64,000 nt of DNA from Candidatus Bathyarchaeota archaeon (GCA_018396535.1 JAGTQC010000001.1:62001-126000), one strand, 5' to 3'. Counted from the first letter of the stretch, positions 1 through 9,843 are shown. The notes: generated from the letters alone by a model not told the origin. Numbers and translations: made by a program.

Positions 1-300
1 GTTATGGCTGGTAACCTAGCCGACGTTAAGATATTCTTGAAGGCTTCGGATGAAGCTAGGTTTAGACGTATAGCTAAACGTGAAGGATGTAGTTTAGAAG
101 AGGCGGCGAAGATCACCTTAGAGAGGGAGGAGAGGGATAGAGTAAGGTTTAAGATATTTTACGGTGTAGATCCATTCGATCTATCCCTATACCATATAGT
201 TCTAGATACTAGCTTACTAACCGTCGAATCAACTTTCAGAATACTAAAAGTATGTGTAGAAGAGTATATCAAGTGTAAAGGTTTAAGGGGAAATACTTAA
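1..300 (+). CDS. cmk: Cytidylate kinase, C-terminal part (5' end outside window)
   Basis: Open frame from the window edge. The C-terminal sequence (…LEREERDRVRFKIFYGVDPFDLSLYHIVLDTSLL…) resembles archaeal CMP kinase, and it lies next to rpl14e/cbf5. Confidence 0.75.
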   Translation, partial: VMAGNLADVKIFLKASDEARFRRIAKREGCSLEEAAKITLEREERDRVRFKIFYGVDPFDLSLYHIVLDTSLLTVESTFRILKVCVEEYIKCKGLRGNT

Positions 301-343
301 GAGTAGGCTGAGTGAATCCCTAGCCTTTTAGAAGGTGATTCCG

Positions 344-628
344 ATGATAGAGGTGGGTAGAGTATGCGTTAAGACGAGGGGTAGGGAGGCTGGTCTTAAA
401 TGCGTGATAGTAGATATAATAGACGATAACTTCGTATTGATAACAGGTCCTAAGAATATAACTGGTGTTAGGAGGCGTAGAGTTAACGTTAAACACTTAG
501 AACCTACACAGTATAAGCTAGAGATAGAGAAGGGGGCAAGCGATGAAGCTGTAGCTGAAGCTTGGAGTAGATCTGGTCTACCTGAAGAGTTCTATAAACC
601 AGTTAAACCTTTATTGAAGCCTATCTAG
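344..628 (+). CDS. rpl14e: Large ribosomal subunit protein eL14 (L14e)
   Basis: MIEVGRVCVKTRGREAGLKCVIVDIIDDNFVLITGPKNITGVRRRRVN is typical L14e. The ORF track start is GTG at 335; the ATG at 344 is more likely. Confidence 0.93.
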   Translation: MIEVGRVCVKTRGREAGLKCVIVDIIDDNFVLITGPKNITGVRRRRVNVKHLEPTQYKLEIEKGASDEAVAEAWSRSGLPEEFYKPVKPLLKPI

Positions 629-657
629 GGGGTGTAGGTCTTAACTTCTACACCTCC
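628..657 (+). promoter_or_regulatory. 10-bp hairpin at the rpl14e stop / cbf5 start
   Basis: GGGGGTGTAG(628-637) pairs with CTACACCTCC(648-657), one G-U pair. The 10-nt loop GTCTTAACTT contains the candidate TTA start, and the stem contains the Shine-Dalgarno-like GGGGGTG. Confidence 0.45.
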
Positions 658-866
658 ATGGAGCGTTAAGAGGGAGTTCATATATAGGGAGACACCGTAT
701 ACCGATGGAAGGTATGGGTGTAGACCTGATAGAAGACCTATCGATAAACTACTAGAGTATGGAGTGATACTACTCGATAAACCATCAGGCCCTACCAGTC
801 ATGATGTAACAGCGCTTATCAGGAGGATAGTTGAAGCTAAGAAAGCTGGTCATGGCGGAACCCTAG
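641..866 (+). CDS. cbf5: Cbf5/TruB-family tRNA/rRNA pseudouridine synthase, exon 1
   Basis: Frame reads (L)[75 protein letters not shown]. No ATG/GTG/TTG is present between the TAG at 635-637 and the conserved region, so the start is uncertain (TTA 641 or GTC 638). It continues in exon 2 after the intron is removed. Confidence 0.88.
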
Positions 867-900
867 AAGTCTAGATCTATAAGGGATCTAGACTGGGGAT
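867..900 (+). other. Archaeal bulge-helix-bulge (BHB) intron in cbf5 pre-mRNA, 34 nt
   Basis: Central helix CCCT(861-864)/GGGG(895-898). 3-nt bulges AG|A (865-867) and AT|A (899-901). Perfect 10-bp intron stem AGTCTAGATC(868-877)/GATCTAGACT(885-894). Cutting after the second base of each bulge restores acc-cta-g|at-cca = T-L-D-P within the conserved HGGTLDPAVTG motif and corrects the frame. Confidence 0.92.
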
Positions 901-1658
901 ATCCAGCTGTTACAGGTGTTCTACCTATAACTCTGAATAATGCTGTTAAGATAGTTAGAGTTCTACTTAGCGGTGGTAAGGAGTATGTAGGCGTCATGAG
1001 GCTTCATGGAGATGTATCTAGGGATAAGATTAAATCATGCTTCGATATGTTCCAGGGAGAGATATATCAGAAGCCTCCTGTTAGATCATCTGTTAAGAGG
1101 AGGCTTAGAACTAGGCGTATATACTATCTGGAGCTTCTAGAGATCGATGGACGTGATGTACTGTTTCGTGTAGGCTGCGAGGCTGGGACGTATATAAGAA
1201 AGCTATGCTATGATATAGGCGAGATACTCGGCTGCGGTGCTCATATGAAGGAGCTTAGACGTACACGTGTTTCTACATTCACAGAGGATGAATGTGTACG
1301 TGTAGATGATATATTCGATGCTTACATGAGCTGGAAGGAGTCTGGGGATGAATCTATGCTTAGAAGGATTGTTAGACCTATGGAGGATGCTCTAACTATA
1401 CTACCTCAAGTTATCGTTAAGGATACGGCTGTCGAAGCTATATGTAATGGGGCAGATCTAGCGGTACCTGGTATAGTAGCATTCACAGGGGATATAAGAG
1501 AGGGGAGTCTTGTAGCTATACTAACGGTTAAAGGTGAGGGTGTAGCTTTAGGTTTAGCTCAGCTATCTGCGGAGAAGCTTCTAGAGAAGGAGAAGGGGAT
1601 AGCTGTTAAAACTGAGAGGGTTCTCATGCAGCCTGGTACCTATCCTAGGGTATGGTAA
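901..1658 (+). CDS. cbf5: Cbf5 pseudouridine synthase, exon 2 (catalytic domain plus C-terminal PUA region)
   Basis: PAVTGVLPITLNNAVKIVRVLLSGGKEYVGVMRLHGDVS…PPVRSSVKRRLRTRRIYYLELLEIDGRDVLFRVGCEAGTYIRKL is typical Cbf5. Exons total 984 nt (328 codons including stop, if the start is at 641). Confidence 0.95.
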
Positions 1659-1659
1659 T

Positions 1660-2868
1660 CTACTCGTAGCGTAGAGCTTCTACAGGCTGGAGTTTAGCAG
1701 CTCTAAGAGCGGGTAGTAGACCACCTATAGCTCCGACAGAAAGGGATAATAGTATAGCGGATAGGATTAGATCGATCGATATCACGGGTGAGGCTGTGAA
1801 CGCTACACCTTCGATTATAGTTAGAGATCTATTAGTCAGTATATGAGCGCATATCATACCTGCTACCACACCTGCTAAGCCTCCTATGAAGCCTATTATG
1901 AGACTCTCAGAGAGTATTAGAAGCATAACCTGTCTATTTGTGAAGCCTACAGCTTTCATAACACCTATCTCCCTAGTCCTCTCCATAACAGATGTGAACA
2001 TAGTAGCCATAACGCCTGTAACCGCTACCGCGAAGCTTATCGATGAAGTAGAGAATAATAGTACATCGAGTATCCTCATTATGTTATCCACCGTCTTAGC
2101 TATCTGCTTAATAGATATAACATCTAGATAGTCTCCGTACAGATCCCTAATCCTACTCACTATGTACTCAACCCTATCTGGGCTACCTGCTACTAGAAAT
2201 ATACCTGTATACTTCTTCTGACCTAGCATAGATGGGCCTGCATCTAGAGGTAGGAATATAGATCGATCTGGGTTAACTATCATTATAGTACCATACGGTT
2301 TCAGTATACCCGCAACCCTAAAGCTAGATATCTTAAGCCTTATAGCTTCACCTTCGATCACAGGTATCCTAACGGTTAGAGCTGAACCTACACTGTAGAG
2401 TTTAACACCACTTCTACTCGATGTAGCTAGTTCAGATCCTATTAGGCATGAAGTATAAGCTTTAGATGGTGGTATAGATCCCTCTTCAACTTCTAACCCG
2501 CCTATAGCTTTCATCAAGACGGTTAGATCTATAGCGTATAGTTGAACCCTGACAGTCTCACCGTCGAGCTTCCTGAACTCTCCTATACTCTGATAGAATG
2601 GTGTGATATAGGCTACACCAGGTATCCTCCTAAGCCTATCTATATCCGTCTGAGATAACTCGTAGTCCTTACCAGGAAATACTACGATCGTATTCTGTCC
2701 TAGAGATGTTAACTGCTCTGATATAACGTTCATATAGCCTCTCGTAGCACTCACTATCGATACTAAAGCTGTAGGGCCTATCATAACGCCTAAAATGGTG
2801 AGGGCAGCTCTAACTCTACGTTCACGTAGTACGCTTATAGATAGGCTTAGTATATCCTCGATCCTCAA
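1660..2868 (-). CDS. MacB/FtsX-type ABC transporter permease
   Basis: N-terminal RRVRAALTILGVMIGPTALVSIVSATRGY and C-terminal FtsX-like region (EIGVMKAVGFTNRQVMLLILSESLIIGFIGGLAGVVAG…LRAAKLQPVEALRYE). Confidence 0.9.
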   Translation of the reverse strand: MRIEDILSLSISVLRERRVRAALTILGVMIGPTALVSIVSATRGYMNVISEQLTSLGQNTIVVFPGKDYELSQTDIDRLRRIPGVAYITPFYQSIGEFRKLDGETVRVQLYAIDLTVLMKAIGGLEVEEGSIPPSKAYTSCLIGSELATSSRSGVKLYSVGSALTVRIPVIEGEAIRLKISSFRVAGILKPYGTIMIVNPDRSIFLPLDAGPSMLGQKKYTGIFLVAGSPDRVEYIVSRIRDLYGDYLDVISIKQIAKTVDNIMRILDVLLFSTSSISFAVAVTGVMATMFTSVMERTREIGVMKAVGFTNRQVMLLILSESLIIGFIGGLAGVVAGMICAHILTNRSLTIIEGVAFTASPVISIDLILSAILLSLSVGAIGGLLPALRAAKLQPVEALRYE

Positions 2869-2937
2869 ACCTAGGATCCCATCCCAGTAGCTCCTAGATA
2901 AGATGGGTTAGCAGCGATATATCTACATTACCTATCA

Positions 2938-5900
2938 TCAACTCTTCACTATCCTAGTATGCTTAACATACCTTATTATGAAGTAGCCTGCTACAAGCAT
3001 GAATACCGATGCGATGATTATAGGTAGAAGCCTGTATATAGTCTCACCTATAGGCTGCTGTTGAGGTTTAGGCTGCTCACCAACTTCGATACCTACACTA
3101 TATTCGCTACTATAGGATCTACCATAATCATCTGTATACTCTAACGCTATCTTCAGCGTATATACACCTATATCTGCTTCTACCTCTGCTTCGACTGAGA
3201 ACGGTACCTGGGTATCGGGATCTATACTACCTAGATACTGATGCGACTCTGTCTTAAGCTTGAAGCCCGGATGATCTAGTAGATGCACCGTTACATGCTT
3301 AGCAGTCTCCCTACCTATATTCAATAATATACCTGAGATCGTTAAGCTAGCACCCCTATATGCTGGAGATGGTATAACTGTAAGTTCGAGAAGTTTAAAC
3401 TCTATCTCCCCTCTAACGTTTACAGGAAACGTTATGTTATACCTTCTATTATATCCGTAGCTATCTTTGAAAGCTATCATAGCTAATGCTGTAAGGGTAC
3501 CTCTATACGGTGTATTAGGATTGCCGTAGACGCCTGTCTCTACGATTATATGATCCCCGGCTCTGATAACTGGTATATAGAAGACCTGCTTCTCTAAAGC
3601 TACTCCTGGAGGCATATTGAGGAGGATGAAGTATACATCATATGCTGGTGATGAACCAGTATTTATAACTTTAACAGAGAATTTCTTATAACCACCTACT
3701 ATGATATCGGTGGATACCGGTTCTACTTCTATAAGCTTCACGGATCCTAGGATATACATCCTACATTCGATACATACCTCTTGTATCGTATTCCATTGAT
3801 CTAGGAAGCTTAACGTTAAATCGAATCTATATACACCTGGAGAAACCTTTTGAGAAATCGAGAGCGGGATCACGAAGTATACGTAGTCTCCGAGGTTTAC
3901 GGTAGCGGCAGGCTGGATCTCTAAAGGTATTGTTGGAGGTATGATACCCATAGCTATACTTTGAATCGATATAGGTCTTGTGAATACGACTGGCGTTACG
4001 TATCCCTCACATTCACTAGTAGTCGATAAAGAGAATCCTTCAGGCATCTTCACGTAACCTACTAACCCGCTCATAGAGGGTACGGCGACGTTACGTAGTA
4101 TAACTATAAGCTGTACACCTATATCACCTGGACCAGCGCTTACACCATACCAGAAGCTTTGAACGAATTCTATACCCCCATACAGAGTGTTAACCGTTAT
4201 ATTGAACTCATGGGTTTCACTAAGCTTAACACCATAGCTTCCACTCTCCAGTATGTATTCACATACAACTCTACCTTTATAGATACCGGGTTTTAAACCT
4301 CTATCGATGGATACACGTAGATCTAAACTTCTAGAGCTATATCTAGCTAACGATCCAGACATATATATGTTCTGAGGATCCTTCAACCTGAATCCATCTG
4401 GTAGTATGACTTTAAGATGTATACCTGATATACTATAGGGGGATCTATTCACGAAGGTTAGGGTTAGAGTTACATTTTCATCTCCAGGATAGACTGGAAG
4501 ATTCTCTCCCCAACTTACAGATGAAAGCTCTAGATACCCATAGCCTGCTGGAGGCTTAGTTATCGTAACGTTAAGATAGAATAATTTCACCCTATGTAGA
4601 GAAGAGCCGGCATATGATATGGTATACTCAGTTCTCAACGATATCGTGTATACACCTGGTTTCAAATCTGGATCTACATCGATCTCTATGGTAGCTGTCG
4701 ATGTGGATCCAGGATTCAATATGCTTACTCTACTCGTAGTTTTAGAACTTTGAGAATAGCTGAATCCGTATGGAAGAATATACTCTACGGTTAAACCTTC
4801 AGCTGTACGGCTTCCTCTATTAACTATCTCTACTGTTAAAGGTATATTCTGTGCTCCAGGTATAGCATCTACAGGGTTTCCTGGAGAACCCCAGTAGATC
4901 GATACCACATCTAGTATCGTATCTAATACAGATGGATCGTAAAGTTTTACAGGTATATCGAAAGCGTATGTTGATGGAGCGCCTCCGCCACCAGTCTCTA
5001 GTATGTAATCGATCGATAGCTTTACGATATAGGATCCTGGTTTAAGATCCCCAGATATATCGAATGCTACGGTTATAGATGATGATCCGCCTGAAGCTAT
5101 AGGCTGTAGTGCTCCAGGTCTCACAGCTTTGACGATGAAGCCGATAGGCACATCTACACGTATAGCTGAAGCCGATATAGTATACTCTCCAAGGTTAACC
5201 AGGGTTATCGTTAAATCTATATCCTCAGCTCCAGGTATCGGTAATATAGGTTCACCCCTATAGCTCCAGTACAATCCTGATAGTGTTAGGAAGCTAGGCT
5301 TATACGTGTAGATCGGTATAGCTACGTTTAAACTACATGAATCTCTTACAAGCTTACCTTCAAGATTCATCGTATACTCTAGTATAAGCTTAGCCATAGG
5401 CATTACGATAGAATCTTGTAACCCGTAGATCTCGGCTAAGCTACTCGATACATATATACCTCTGAATACAGCTGTAGCAAACCCGCTAACAGGTATCGCT
5501 CCTACTATACATTTCAAGCTTCCCTCCTTATACTTACCATACAATCCTGGTGGAAGTATAAGCGTCGCCGTTACGCCTGTTAGATCGTAGATATCTAGGT
5601 TCGCTACCTGTATCGTAAGACTTAGATCCCTAGATCCTGGTACCGCTAGATCTATCCTACCAGCTTCACCCCAAAAGCATCCGGCTAAAGCTAGGTTAAC
5701 CTTAGGTATAGGATCTACGTGAAGTGTTACGTTGAGATCCGCTTCCACACCCCTATACCCATCCTGGAGCGTATACTCAACGGTAAGGTTTGCGTAGTAT
5801 ACTCCTGGAGCTACACTACTAGATATATCCACCTGATACGTTAAGATGAAGGTCTCCCCAGGTTTAGCTATACCGCTCCAAGAAGATACGGCTTCATCAC

Positions 5901-6165
5901 CGCCATATATACTTGTAAACCCTGATGGAAGCTTCAACCTACCTGTAGCAGCTGTTATATTATTCGAGTATAGCTCGTTCCTTAGAACTATCGTAAGCGT
6001 ATTGGATTGCGTACCTGGATATGCTTTAACAGGTCTACCAGTCGTACCCCAATACGAGTCCACTATGGTTAAAGCTGTATCGTATGCTGCTATCCTAACC
6101 CAAACATTCTGGATAGGGGATAGTATAAGTAGCAGTATCAATAGGTATCTATATACCGTATTCAA
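2938..6165 (-). CDS. Large secreted/membrane-anchored S-layer-like (COG1361/NEW3-type) repeat protein
   Basis: N-terminal signal/TM segment, about six repeats of the form [Y/F]WG…PG…LT[I/V]…N followed by LKPGxYxxxL, and a C-terminal TM helix. It lies between the ATPase and permease genes. Confidence 0.8.
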   Translation of the reverse strand: MNTVYRYLLILLLILSPIQNVWVRIAAYDTALTIVDSYWGTTGRPVKAYPGTQSNTLTIVLRNELYSNNITAATGRLKLPSGFTSIYGGDEAVSSWSGIAKPGETFILTYQVDISSSVAPGVYYANLTVEYTLQDGYRGVEADLNVTLHVDPIPKVNLALAGCFWGEAGRIDLAVPGSRDLSLTIQVANLDIYDLTGVTATLILPPGLYGKYKEGSLKCIVGAIPVSGFATAVFRGIYVSSSLAEIYGLQDSIVMPMAKLILEYTMNLEGKLVRDSCSLNVAIPIYTYKPSFLTLSGLYWSYRGEPILPIPGAEDIDLTITLVNLGEYTISASAIRVDVPIGFIVKAVRPGALQPIASGGSSSITVAFDISGDLKPGSYIVKLSIDYILETGGGGAPSTYAFDIPVKLYDPSVLDTILDVVSIYWGSPGNPVDAIPGAQNIPLTVEIVNRGSRTAEGLTVEYILPYGFSYSQSSKTTSRVSILNPGSTSTATIEIDVDPDLKPGVYTISLRTEYTISYAGSSLHRVKLFYLNVTITKPPAGYGYLELSSVSWGENLPVYPGDENVTLTLTFVNRSPYSISGIHLKVILPDGFRLKDPQNIYMSGSLARYSSRSLDLRVSIDRGLKPGIYKGRVVCEYILESGSYGVKLSETHEFNITVNTLYGGIEFVQSFWYGVSAGPGDIGVQLIVILRNVAVPSMSGLVGYVKMPEGFSLSTTSECEGYVTPVVFTRPISIQSIAMGIIPPTIPLEIQPAATVNLGDYVYFVIPLSISQKVSPGVYRFDLTLSFLDQWNTIQEVCIECRMYILGSVKLIEVEPVSTDIIVGGYKKFSVKVINTGSSPAYDVYFILLNMPPGVALEKQVFYIPVIRAGDHIIVETGVYGNPNTPYRGTLTALAMIAFKDSYGYNRRYNITFPVNVRGEIEFKLLELTVIPSPAYRGASLTISGILLNIGRETAKHVTVHLLDHPGFKLKTESHQYLGSIDPDTQVPFSVEAEVEADIGVYTLKIALEYTDDYGRSYSSEYSVGIEVGEQPKPQQQPIGETIYRLLPIIIASVFMLVAGYFIIRYVKHTRIVKS

Positions 6166-6851
6166 TCCTTCTCACCCACTATCACCCCATCCCTTATATA
6201 TATTATCCTCCTAGCTTCGCTAGCTACATTCTCATCATGGGTAACTATAACTATAGTTCTACCCTCCTCGTTAAGCTTCCTAAGCAATCTGAGAACCTCA
6301 GCTTCAGTCCTAGAATCTAGGGAACCTGTAGGTTCATCAGCTAGTATCATACGCGGATTATGAACTATAGCTCTAGCTATAGCAACCCTCTGCTGCTGCC
6401 CACCCGAAAGCTGGTTAGGCCTCTTAGAAAGCCACCCCTCCTCACCCTCAACCCTAAGCAATGCTTCGATAGCAAGCTTCCTACGCAAATCCCTAGGCAC
6501 ACCCCTAGCTATAAGTGGAAGCTCTATATTCTCTAAGACAGTCATGCGGTTAATAAGGTTAAACTGCTGGAATACGAAGCCTATCTTAACATTCCTAAGA
6601 TAAGCTAGCTCCTTATCCGATAGCATACTCGTATCCACACCATCGATTAAAACCCTACCAGATGAAGGCCTATCTAGAAGACCCATTATGTGGAGGAGAG
6701 TAGATTTACCATGACCAGACGGCCCCATAATAGCTAGATACTCCCCATCACCAACATAGAGATCTACACCTCTCAAAGCCCAAGTCTCCACAGACTCGGA
6801 AAGCCTATAAACCTTAGTTACACCGATAACCTCCAGAATATAAGCTGGCAT
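6162..6851 (-). CDS. MacB/LolD-type ABC transporter ATP-binding protein
   Basis: Walker A GPSGHGKST, LSGGQQQRVAIARA, ILADEPTGSLD; overlaps the downstream gene by 4 nt. Confidence 0.95.
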   Translation of the reverse strand: MPAYILEVIGVTKVYRLSESVETWALRGVDLYVGDGEYLAIMGPSGHGKSTLLHIMGLLDRPSSGRVLIDGVDTSMLSDKELAYLRNVKIGFVFQQFNLINRMTVLENIELPLIARGVPRDLRRKLAIEALLRVEGEEGWLSKRPNQLSGGQQQRVAIARAIVHNPRMILADEPTGSLDSRTEAEVLRLLRKLNEEGRTIVIVTHDENVASEARRIIYIRDGVIVGEKD

Positions 6852-6922
6852 AAACCCTAAGAAACTCTAGGGATACCTCCCTAAAACTTTTATCCCTCTA
6901 AACCTCTTTAACCAAGCATGAA

Positions 6923-7008
6923 GCCGGGGTCACCTAGCCTGGTAGGGTGCAGGCCTGGAGAGCCTGTGGCGCATCCGCGCCGCGCGGGTTCAAATCCCGC
7001 CCCCGGCG
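6923..7008 (+). tRNA. tRNA-Ser(GGA)
   Basis: Acceptor GCCGGGG/CCCCGGC; anticodon stem CAGGC/GCCTG with loop CTGGAGA; long variable arm GGCGC-ATCC-GCGCC; T arm GCGGG-TTCAAAT-CCCGC. Confidence 0.95.
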
Positions 7009-7331
7009 TATTTTTGAAAAGCAACCTAAAATCTCCTGTGGAGCTGGCGTGCATGGAGATGCGGCGATGATTGGGGTTGGATCGGGGGTTGTTCAGTTCT
7101 TCACCTCCAAGCTAGGCGTAGAATATTGTGGCTAAGGCTATGATCGCTAGTATTGAGTCCATTATGCCAAATGGATAAAATGATGGAGCTAGAGTCATCG
7201 TCTTTATGCTCAACGCCGTGCTGAAGGCTATACCCCCACTTCCTCCTCATTCAGGTTTCGTAGTCCGTAATCAGCTTTGATACATCATAAATAGCGCTTA
7301 TAGTAGCCCAAAACATTTTTCTCTACAAATC

Positions 7332-7532
7332 CTATTGGGGGTCGTTTGATGGGGGCGTGATTAACGTACCTAAAATCTCCATGAGACTATGTGTTAAAAA
7401 CGCAATAGAAGCTATTTTCAAGCTAGTCTCTTTATCCATCCCTTCAAACAATATTGAAATATCTATACTGTCTTTACTGTCTTTATCCTCCAGCCATTTA
7501 TGTCGTTTACGCATATTATCCCCTGAGATCAT
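7332..7532 (-). CDS. Small hypothetical protein (66 aa), uncertain
   Basis: ORF only; charged N-terminus and hydrophobic C-terminal half. Competing ORFs exist on the opposite strand. Confidence 0.25.
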   Translation of the reverse strand: MISGDNMRKRHKWLEDKDSKDSIDISILFEGMDKETSLKIASIAFLTHSLMEILGTLITPPSNDPQ

Positions 7533-7773
7533 TCATAGGATATGTGGTGTTTTCCTCCGGTATTAGTAAACCTTTTATCCGGCGGATGAAACTATTAAGC
7601 AGCTGGTTCTCCCTCGTAGCACGCGATTTAACGCAGGCTTACTTAAAACCCCTGTTAACGGTCCTATTATCTTAAGAGATTATCAGAACGTTAATGCTAA
7701 ACGCTAGGAGATTGAAATATTTAGTTTGAGAAATGTGTTACATGTTACGTGTTCTCGTGGGGGTATGGTAGCT

Positions 7774-8289
7774 ATGAGGATAGCTATAGTATACTATTCT
7801 AGGACTGGGTATACTGAGCGTATCGTCGATGAGCTGGGGTTATATCTAAAGAACGAAGGCTTTATGGTTGATGTCTACAAGGTCATTCCCGTAAGAGAAT
7901 ACTCTAAGCCTTTGCACTTAAATCCTAGACTTATATATGATACCCTTGTTAAGAGAGGGACGGATATAAGATTCGAACACAGCGAACCGAAACTGAACGA
8001 TTACAGCGCTGTTATCGTTGCATCACCTATATGGATCGGCATGCTTTCGCCACCAGTACAAGAATTTCTGAGAAAATATACTGTAGCGAGATTGATGATC
8101 GTTACCACTAGTATTCAAAGCATAAGGGTCGATAAGATTGAGAAGATTGTTGAAAAACTCTGCGGAGCTAAGCCCCTGATATGCGTAAACATCAGAGATG
8201 CTACGATCAGAAACTCTGTCAAGCTTAGAGAAGCAATCGAAGATATTGCTAAAAAATTCAAGGCCATCGTAAAAGGGGAAGATATATAG
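7774..8289 (+). CDS. Flavodoxin-like protein
   Basis: MRIAIVYYSRTGYTERIVDELGLYLKNEGFMVDVYKV and VIVASPIWIGMLSPPVQEFLRKY match the flavodoxin fold. The track ORF starts at 7726. Confidence 0.8.
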   Translation: MRIAIVYYSRTGYTERIVDELGLYLKNEGFMVDVYKVIPVREYSKPLHLNPRLIYDTLVKRGTDIRFEHSEPKLNDYSAVIVASPIWIGMLSPPVQEFLRKYTVARLMIVTTSIQSIRVDKIEKIVEKLCGAKPLICVNIRDATIRNSVKLREAIEDIAKKFKAIVKGEDI

Positions 8290-8542
8290 CTACGTAAACA
8301 AGATTATTGATCGCGATCTAAGCGATACAGGAGAATAATGCTAGCCTAATTCGCATCGGTGAGTAGTAAGAGCCGGATAATTTCTACCATGCCTTAACTG
8401 CTTCTCTAGGCTTCATCAACCCATGGCTTCCTCTATGATCCTTTAGCAACTATTTGATCAATCATAGTATTTTATCTCTAGGATTTTGTTAGCTACACCC
8501 TTATCCCTCCAATATCAAGCATATAATGAGGATTGGCTAATT

Positions 8543-9490
8543 TTAGATTGGCTTAGCTCTGTAATATTCGTTTCCGTTATATTCAAGCTTTACCAGTCTG
8601 CCTTCCTGTAGAAGCTTTTCTACTATCTGCCAATCTGCTTTAGCTTTCTCTAAGAGTTTTATCATAGCTTCCTTACGTATCGGGTGGACTGCTGCTATTC
8701 CAAGTATCTCATCCTCTATCCTACCAGTAAAGGCAAAGTCGTTTCCCTCATGCTCCACCAAGAATTTCACCCTACTACCTCCAAGAATTCTAGAGAATAT
8801 TTGAAAAGCTTCATTTAGAATCTCTCTTCTAGCAGGCTTAACCCATTTTTCAGATGGAGGTCTAACCGGTACACTGATGTATGCTACGCTTAGATTATCT
8901 AATCCTTCTAGAAATCTCCCTATACGTTCAAACTCTCCGTTATACTCTACCCCGTCGATTATCATCGTCTCGCTTATTACTACTCCATTAAATTCTTCAG
9001 TAAATCTTCTTACACCTTCTAGAATCCTATTTATCTGGAGGCTTTCATGAGGCTTATTCACCAATCTCCATAACTCCTTGCTAACCGCGTCTACTTTTAA
9101 TGATACAAGATCCGCTTCTAAGAGGCTCTTTCTCACATCTTTATTCCAGAGTAGAGAAGCGTTTGTTAAAACCGCGATGGGGATACCTATCCTTTTTAAA
9201 AGTGAGATCTCCCTACCTAAATTAGCGTCTAGGGTTGGCTCACCATCTGGGACAAAGGTTAAGTAATCGATATGCTCGTCTTTTAGATGTATATCCTTAA
9301 CCCTCTTTTCGACCTCGGTCAGAATATCTTCTGGCTTATAGAATCTCCGTCTTCTAATAATCTTATTCGTTGTTTCACCTAGCTGACAGTAAATACATGA
9401 ATACGTACATACCTTGTATGGAACATTATTTATTCCGAGACTTCTTCCTAAGCGTCTTGAAGATATAGGCCCAAACGCTAGCGATACCAT
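8543..9490 (-). CDS. Radical SAM protein (COG0731-like)
   Basis: CTYSCIYCQLG (CxxxCxxC), preceded by FGPISSRRLGRSLGIN, and TFVPDGEPTLD. Confidence 0.88.
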   Translation of the reverse strand: MVSLAFGPISSRRLGRSLGINNVPYKVCTYSCIYCQLGETTNKIIRRRRFYKPEDILTEVEKRVKDIHLKDEHIDYLTFVPDGEPTLDANLGREISLLKRIGIPIAVLTNASLLWNKDVRKSLLEADLVSLKVDAVSKELWRLVNKPHESLQINRILEGVRRFTEEFNGVVISETMIIDGVEYNGEFERIGRFLEGLDNLSVAYISVPVRPPSEKWVKPARREILNEAFQIFSRILGGSRVKFLVEHEGNDFAFTGRIEDEILGIAAVHPIRKEAMIKLLEKAKADWQIVEKLLQEGRLVKLEYNGNEYYRAKPI

Positions 9491-9843
9491 ACGCTATATT
9501 TAACCTTACTCGACTCTTTAAGCCTTCACCTAGATTTCTCGAATACATTCATAGTACTCTTAATATGACTGTAGACGGATATGAAATGAATGTTAACCAC
9601 TCATTAGCTATCTAAGCCCATGTAGTGCTTCCAAAATGGAGTCATATCGTATGGCGTAGCTATTCACGGTCGTTTACAGAGGTCTCCGCTATCTTAAAAC
9701 ACCTTCTGCTAAACCAACCCTACTAGCATGATAGGCTTCTTAAAGCTTAAGTCGAAGCGATACTAAGGAAGCTATGCCATGATATGATGCGGACTTTTCT
9801 AAATAAGCTATAAATCTACACCAAATGGTGTCTGGAGGAGAAA

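Noticed and set aside
627-663. Possible second BHB intron (37 nt) at the rpl14e/cbf5 junction: CUAU/AUGG central helix, bulges CUA and AGC, 10-bp intron stem
   Set aside because: Splicing there would extend L14e in a frame that is not the Cbf5 frame and gives no recognisable protein. The flanking exon helix is weak. Kept only as a hairpin.
641-1658. cbf5 as a pseudogene because its frame is broken
   Set aside because: A canonical BHB with exact codon restoration and intact catalytic motifs explains the break better.
6947-7135. ORF track 62-aa + strand ORF
   Set aside because: Overlaps the tRNA-Ser gene; translation has no protein-like features.
7112-7246. Short hydrophobic minus-strand frame GGSGGIAFSTALSIKTMTLAPSFYPFGIMDSILAIIALATIFYA*
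   Set aside because: Only about 44 codons with no recognisable family; could be a remnant or chance.
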